Origin: Psychrobacter sp. Choline-02u-9 | GTDB taxonomy: Bacteria; Pseudomonadota; Gammaproteobacteria; Pseudomonadales; Moraxellaceae | Reading direction: 5' to 3' | Assembly: GCF_002836505.1 (NCBI RefSeq) | Contig: NZ_PJBF01000042.1 | Coordinates: 62,001 to 126,000, forward strand | Length of the DNA: 64,000 nucleotides | Part shown: piece after piece, positions 60,974-64,000 of the stretch | Numbering within the stretch: the first letter of the stretch is position 1 | Layout: every line of letters begins with the position of its first letter | Translations under genes and position numbers: made by a program | The notes under the pieces: generated by a model | Told to the model about the DNA's origin: nothing | The model's database searches: none | The model's input: only the letters and a program-made list of their open reading frames with translations

Positions 60974-62068
60974 TTATTCTATCGGAGACGGCTTGCCATG
61001 TGGGCTTGAGCGCAGATATTGTTTAGGCGCTTTGACGGTTGCGCCAAGCTCGGCCGCCGCATGCCAAGGCCAGTGCGGGTCATAAAGCATACCGCGTGCT
61101 AATGCAACCGCATCCGCTTGCTGCTCAGCAATGATGCTTTGCGCTTGCTCGGCTTCGGTGATTAAGCCCACTGCGATGACGGGTATATTGACGGCTTCTT
61201 TTATCGCGGTTGCAAAAGGCACTTGAAAGTTCGCTTCCACAGGAATTTGCTGGTCTGGGCTAAGTCCTGCGGTACTCACATGGATATAATCACAGCCTAA
61301 TGCCTCTAATGCTTTAGCCAGCTCGATCGTTTGGGCAAGGTCCCAGCCGCCTTGGGCCCAATCGGTTGCAGACACACGCACACCCACTGGCTTTTTACTT
61401 GAAAACTCAGCTCGAACCGCTGTAAACACGTCAAGTAACAAGCGCATTCTGTTTTCAAGACTGCCGCCGTATTGATCATCACGCTTGTTAGAAAGCGGCG
61501 ATAAAAACTGATGCAATAGATAGCCGTGCGCACCATGAAGCTCAATCAGGTCAAGACCCAGCGCATCGGCACGTCTTGCCGCATCGACAAAATCGCTGAT
61601 GAGCGAATCAATGTTTTTTTGGTCCATGGCTGTGGGTACAGTAGAGTTTTCGTCATACGCAAGCGCTGATGGTGCCACCGTTTGCCACCCATTTACCTCA
61701 TCAGGGGCAATCGAACCGCCGCCGTCCCATGGCTTTTCGGTTGACGCTTTACGTCCAGCATGGGCCAGTTGTAGGCCTATTGGCATAGGACTGTACTGTC
61801 TGATTGCTGTTAGCGTTTTATCTAGTGCAGCTTGAGTCCTGTCATCCCATAAACCTAAATCAGCATAGCTGATACGTCCTTGTGGATTGACCGCTGTTGC
61901 TTCTAAAATAAGTAGTCCTGCGCCGCTCAAACTCATTTGGCCCAAATGGATCATATGCCAATCACTTGCCGCTCCATCGTTGGCAGAGTATTGGCACATG
62001 GGTGCGATGATAATACGGTTATCTAATGTGAGTTGCCCAAGTTTCAAAGGCGAAAAAAGCTGGCTCAT
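60974..62068 (-). CDS. YqjM-type old yellow enzyme (NADH:flavin oxidoreductase)
   Basis: A 364-residue FMN-dependent ene-reductase acting on electrophilic alkenes and nitro compounds. The thermophilic-like OYE class is indicated by IIAPMCQYSANDG, with the redox-tuning Cys, by GLQLAHAGRKAS, and by the catalytic HGAHGYLLHQFLSP with its His pair. FMN phosphate contacts fall in IPVIAVGLIT and DAVALARGMLYDPHWPWHAA. Length is complete and GAGG precedes the ATG. It is distinct from the broken OYE fragment at 57434 (different N-terminal motifs), so it is not the missing part of that gene. It stands alone upstream of an IclR gene. Confidence 0.93.
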   Translation of the reverse strand: MSQLFSPLKLGQLTLDNRIIIAPMCQYSANDGAASDWHMIHLGQMSLSGAGLLILEATAVNPQGRISYADLGLWDDRTQAALDKTLTAIRQYSPMPIGLQLAHAGRKASTEKPWDGGGSIAPDEVNGWQTVAPSALAYDENSTVPTAMDQKNIDSLISDFVDAARRADALGLDLIELHGAHGYLLHQFLSPLSNKRDDQYGGSLENRMRLLLDVFTAVRAEFSSKKPVGVRVSATDWAQGGWDLAQTIELAKALEALGCDYIHVSTAGLSPDQQIPVEANFQVPFATAIKEAVNIPVIAVGLITEAEQAQSIIAEQQADAVALARGMLYDPHWPWHAAAELGATVKAPKQYLRSSPHGKPSPIE

Positions 62069-62216
62069 GGTGAATCCTCAAAAAACGTCTAAAGGCACTG
62101 AAAATAAAAAGACACGTAACATAAAATGTCAAAACGATATGAGTGACTTATATGACTATCGCTTGAATAGTTGGTGGAGATGAATCGTTATTTTCATGGG
62201 GCACATTTAAGCGATG

Positions 62217-63092
62217 CTAGCTAATATATAGATTACTCTCGATCATGTTTTTCATATGCAGCAGGCGAGGGGCAATGTCTTCTTCTAGTTTGGTACGACT
62301 AAGGATAAAACTTGGTGCGCCGCAGTTAAAAGTGAGCAAGCCTTCCGTTGGGTGCATCAGCGCAATGGCTACCGCGTTGACATCCTTTTGCCATTCACTA
62401 ATTGAAAAACAATAACCGTAGTCTTCATAGTCTTGAAAGGCTTTATCTAATCCTCGTCTAATCTTTAGCCAATCATCTTTATACTTACTACGAATCGCAT
62501 TAAGAATAAACTCTTGCTCAGCAGGTGGCATACTTGCCAAGCAGGCTCTCCCCATCGAACTTAAATGAATAGGCAAATAAGAGCCGACATTGCGTTGCAT
62601 GGTCGTGGTCCCTTGGCCTTGCACAACGTTGAGATACACCATCATCAGTCGATCACGAGTAGCCATGGCAACGGCGCTATTGGCATAGTCTGCCAGCTCT
62701 TCCATATAAGGAGTCGCAAGGTTATTGATAGAGATATTAGTCATCATGGTATAACCAAAGCTTAGTACCCCTGTCGAAAGCTGGTACTTACTACTATTGG
62801 TCGATTGTTTTAAATATCCCAATTTGACCAACGTATAGGTCAGACGAGTAATGGTGCCTTTAGGAAGGCCTGTCAGTTGACTTAGGTCTTGGTTGCCTAG
62901 ATAAGGTCGCTGCGGGGTAAAACAACGCAGCAGCTCTAACCCTCGAGCCAACGCTGTGACAAACTGTCGGTCATTTTTATCTCTCATCTCTGCAATGGGT
63001 TCTAACAATTCAATATGCATCTCGTTGTTAGCGTCTTCATCGGTAAGGGTATCATTAGTCATATGTCGTCTATTATCCCCAATCAAATTCAT
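62217..63092 (-). CDS. IclR-family regulator (PcaR/PobR-like)
   Basis: A 291-residue IclR regulator, or 281 residues if the ATG at 63062 is used; neither start has a strong ribosome binding site. The winged helix (VTALARGLELLRCFTP, then LGNQDLSQLTGLPKGTITRLTYTLVKLGYL) and effector domain (AMATRDRLMMVYLNVVQG; YLPIHLSSMGRACLASM) resemble the PcaR/PcaU/PobR group that controls aromatic acid catabolism. It lies downstream of the partial MFS transporter gene on the same strand, 202 bases away, and may regulate that transporter. Confidence 0.88.
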   Translation of the reverse strand: MNLIGDNRRHMTNDTLTDEDANNEMHIELLEPIAEMRDKNDRQFVTALARGLELLRCFTPQRPYLGNQDLSQLTGLPKGTITRLTYTLVKLGYLKQSTNSSKYQLSTGVLSFGYTMMTNISINNLATPYMEELADYANSAVAMATRDRLMMVYLNVVQGQGTTTMQRNVGSYLPIHLSSMGRACLASMPPAEQEFILNAIRSKYKDDWLKIRRGLDKAFQDYEDYGYCFSISEWQKDVNAVAIALMHPTEGLLTFNCGAPSFILSRTKLEEDIAPRLLHMKNMIESNLYIS

Positions 63093-63201
63093 ACAAGCGT
63101 TATAAAATCACAAAACTTTATTATTCATAGCATTCTGTGAGCTAATATCAGCTCACAGTTACCCACTGTCTCTTTAATTATATTATATCAATTTACTTTC
63201 A

Positions 63202-63256
63202 CATTCTCATTCTCATTCTCAGCATAGCATAACGAGAAACTATTGTTTCGCTATGC
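63202..63256. repeat. CATTCT triplet repeat and adjacent two-part inverted repeat
   Basis: Three CATTCT units (63202-63219) are followed by GCATAGC...GCTATGC (63222-63228, 63250-63256) enclosing GAAAC/GTTTC (63236-63240, 63245-63249). No T-run, so it may be a transcript-end or operator structure between the IclR and transporter genes. Confidence 0.5.
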
Positions 63257-63294
63257 GGTATGAACGGTAGCAATAGTCGTTATAAGAGGTATGG

Positions 63295-63999
63295 TTAGGC
63301 TTGTTGTGGATCATATTGCTTTTCTTTAATAAACAAAGTAGGGATAAGACCACATAAGAAATATGCACCTGCCATAAGTAATAAACCTGCGCCGATAGAG
63401 TTATGCATGGCCATATAACCAATGGCAACAGGAGCAATTACAGAGCCAAGCCGTCCAATATTAAATGCACCACCGATAGCAGTACCTCGGATAGCAGTAG
63501 GGAAACTTTCGGTTAGATAGGTGGCATTAATGGCATAGGGGATACCATATAAGAAACCAAAGGTGATCATTAACCAACCGATATTTTCTGGAGTATGCAT
63601 ATACACTAGAATAGGAATAAACAATGCAGTGCCCATCGTACCAAAGGCAAATACTATCTTACGTCCGATTTTATCAGCCATAAATCCAGCCACAACTTTG
63701 GCAAACATCATAGTCAGGTACGTTCCCGCCATATACAGTGCCATTTCTTTGAACTTGATACCCAATTCAGTTTCTAGATAAGAAGGTAGCCAGTTACTGA
63801 CACCAAAATAGCCGAATAACAAAAGTCCCGAGCTCATTGACCATAGGATAAACATGATACGGTGTTTTGGATTTTCCATTATCGCTTTGTATGGGTTCTC
63901 TGCTTTTTTGAGAGTATCTAGTGCGCCGCTCAGTTTTAATGCACGAGCGTCTTTCCAAGACTGGGGTTCAGGGACTAAAAAGTACATAGATACTGCCAA
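63295..63999 (-). CDS. MFS transporter, C-terminal part (cut by window edge)
   Basis: The last 234 or so codons of a major-facilitator transporter; the 5' part lies beyond position 64000. Six hydrophobic helices are visible. The inter-helix motif of the second half, FMADKIGRKIVF (the MFS D-x-x-GRR-type loop), and ESFPTAIRGTAIG after helix 10 place it with the sugar-porter/aromatic-acid-symporter (SP/AAHS) type. The substrate is not decidable, but a neighbouring PcaR-like IclR regulator suggests an aromatic or other carboxylic acid. Confidence 0.85.
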   Translation of the reverse strand: MAVSMYFLVPEPQSWKDARALKLSGALDTLKKAENPYKAIMENPKHRIMFILWSMSSGLLLFGYFGVSNWLPSYLETELGIKFKEMALYMAGTYLTMMFAKVVAGFMADKIGRKIVFAFGTMGTALFIPILVYMHTPENIGWLMITFGFLYGIPYAINATYLTESFPTAIRGTAIGGAFNIGRLGSVIAPVAIGYMAMHNSIGAGLLLMAGAYFLCGLIPTLFIKEKQYDPQQA

Positions 64000-64000
64000 A

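Noticed and set aside
60974..62068. Intact old yellow enzyme considered as the displaced remainder of the broken OYE at 57434
   Set aside because: It has its own complete N-terminus with different motifs (MCQYSAND versus MTHWG) and its own ribosome binding site.
1..64000. Search by eye for tRNA, rRNA, riboswitch or prophage signatures
   Set aside because: No cloverleaf with a T-loop motif, no rRNA sequence and no phage structural genes were recognised; a covariance-model scan would be the decisive test.

Overview
The window looks like chromosome from a Moraxellaceae gammaproteobacterium, most likely Psychrobacter. This is inferred from moderate GC, the style of the protein sequences (an EpsC-type CysE with a C-terminal tail, a DnaE with an extended C-terminus), and a Gram-negative envelope repertoire of TonB receptors, a trimeric autotransporter and LTXXQ proteins. 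No rRNA, tRNA, CRISPR array or prophage was seen.

Layout. (1) 1-8.4 kb, housekeeping: a folK-like gene, an RCC1-repeat lipoprotein, cysE, trmJ coupled to a lone HPt protein, and dnaE. (2) 8.7-23.8 kb, envelope: a gamma-glutamyltransferase, two unrecognised acidic lipoproteins, an LTXXQ (Spy/CpxP-like) protein divergent from a CpxRA-like two-component system, and a 1700-residue trimeric autotransporter adhesin. (3) 24-37.4 kb, aromatic amino acid catabolism: an acyl-CoA-dehydrogenase-like flavoprotein, maiA, an IclR regulator, a lone TRAP binding protein, a small VOC protein, fahA, an aromatic aminotransferase, a LysR regulator, hpd, phhA, phhB and an NhaC-family transporter. Together they run phenylalanine to tyrosine to 4-hydroxyphenylpyruvate to homogentisate to fumarate plus acetoacetate. 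The expected cupin-type homogentisate 1,2-dioxygenase (HmgA) is absent, and the VOC protein sits where it should be. (4) 37.4-46.8 kb, iron: a siderophore-interacting ferric reductase, two TonB-dependent siderophore receptors each with a Fur-box-like palindrome, a PepSY membrane protein and a PvdE/SyrD-type ABC exporter. No siderophore biosynthesis genes are present.

(5) 46.9-55.4 kb: a cytochrome b561-QseB/PmrA-like regulator-QseC-like kinase operon, a VIT1/CCC1 transporter, and a four-gene operon on the minus strand (thermostable-hemolysin-family protein, AMP-dependent ligase, Fe/2-oxoglutarate oxygenase, SDR). Direct repeats of CTTAAG type with 5-bp spacing occur upstream of both the kinase operon and the hemolysin-family operon, which suggests the two-component system controls this small, apparently uncharacterised biosynthetic operon. 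(6) 55.8-60.7 kb, accessory: a GST-like protein, a truncated IS3-family transposase fused to the first 33 codons of an old-yellow-enzyme gene, an azoreductase, a luciferase-like monooxygenase gene broken by one base in a C4 run, its LysR regulator, a REP-like palindrome, and a 79-bp internally deleted relative of the same IS. The two IS relics bracket the redox cluster. (7) 61-64 kb: an intact YqjM-type old yellow enzyme, an IclR regulator, and an MFS transporter cut by the window edge.

Start codons were moved from the longest open frame to a better supported start where a ribosome binding site allowed it; each case is stated.
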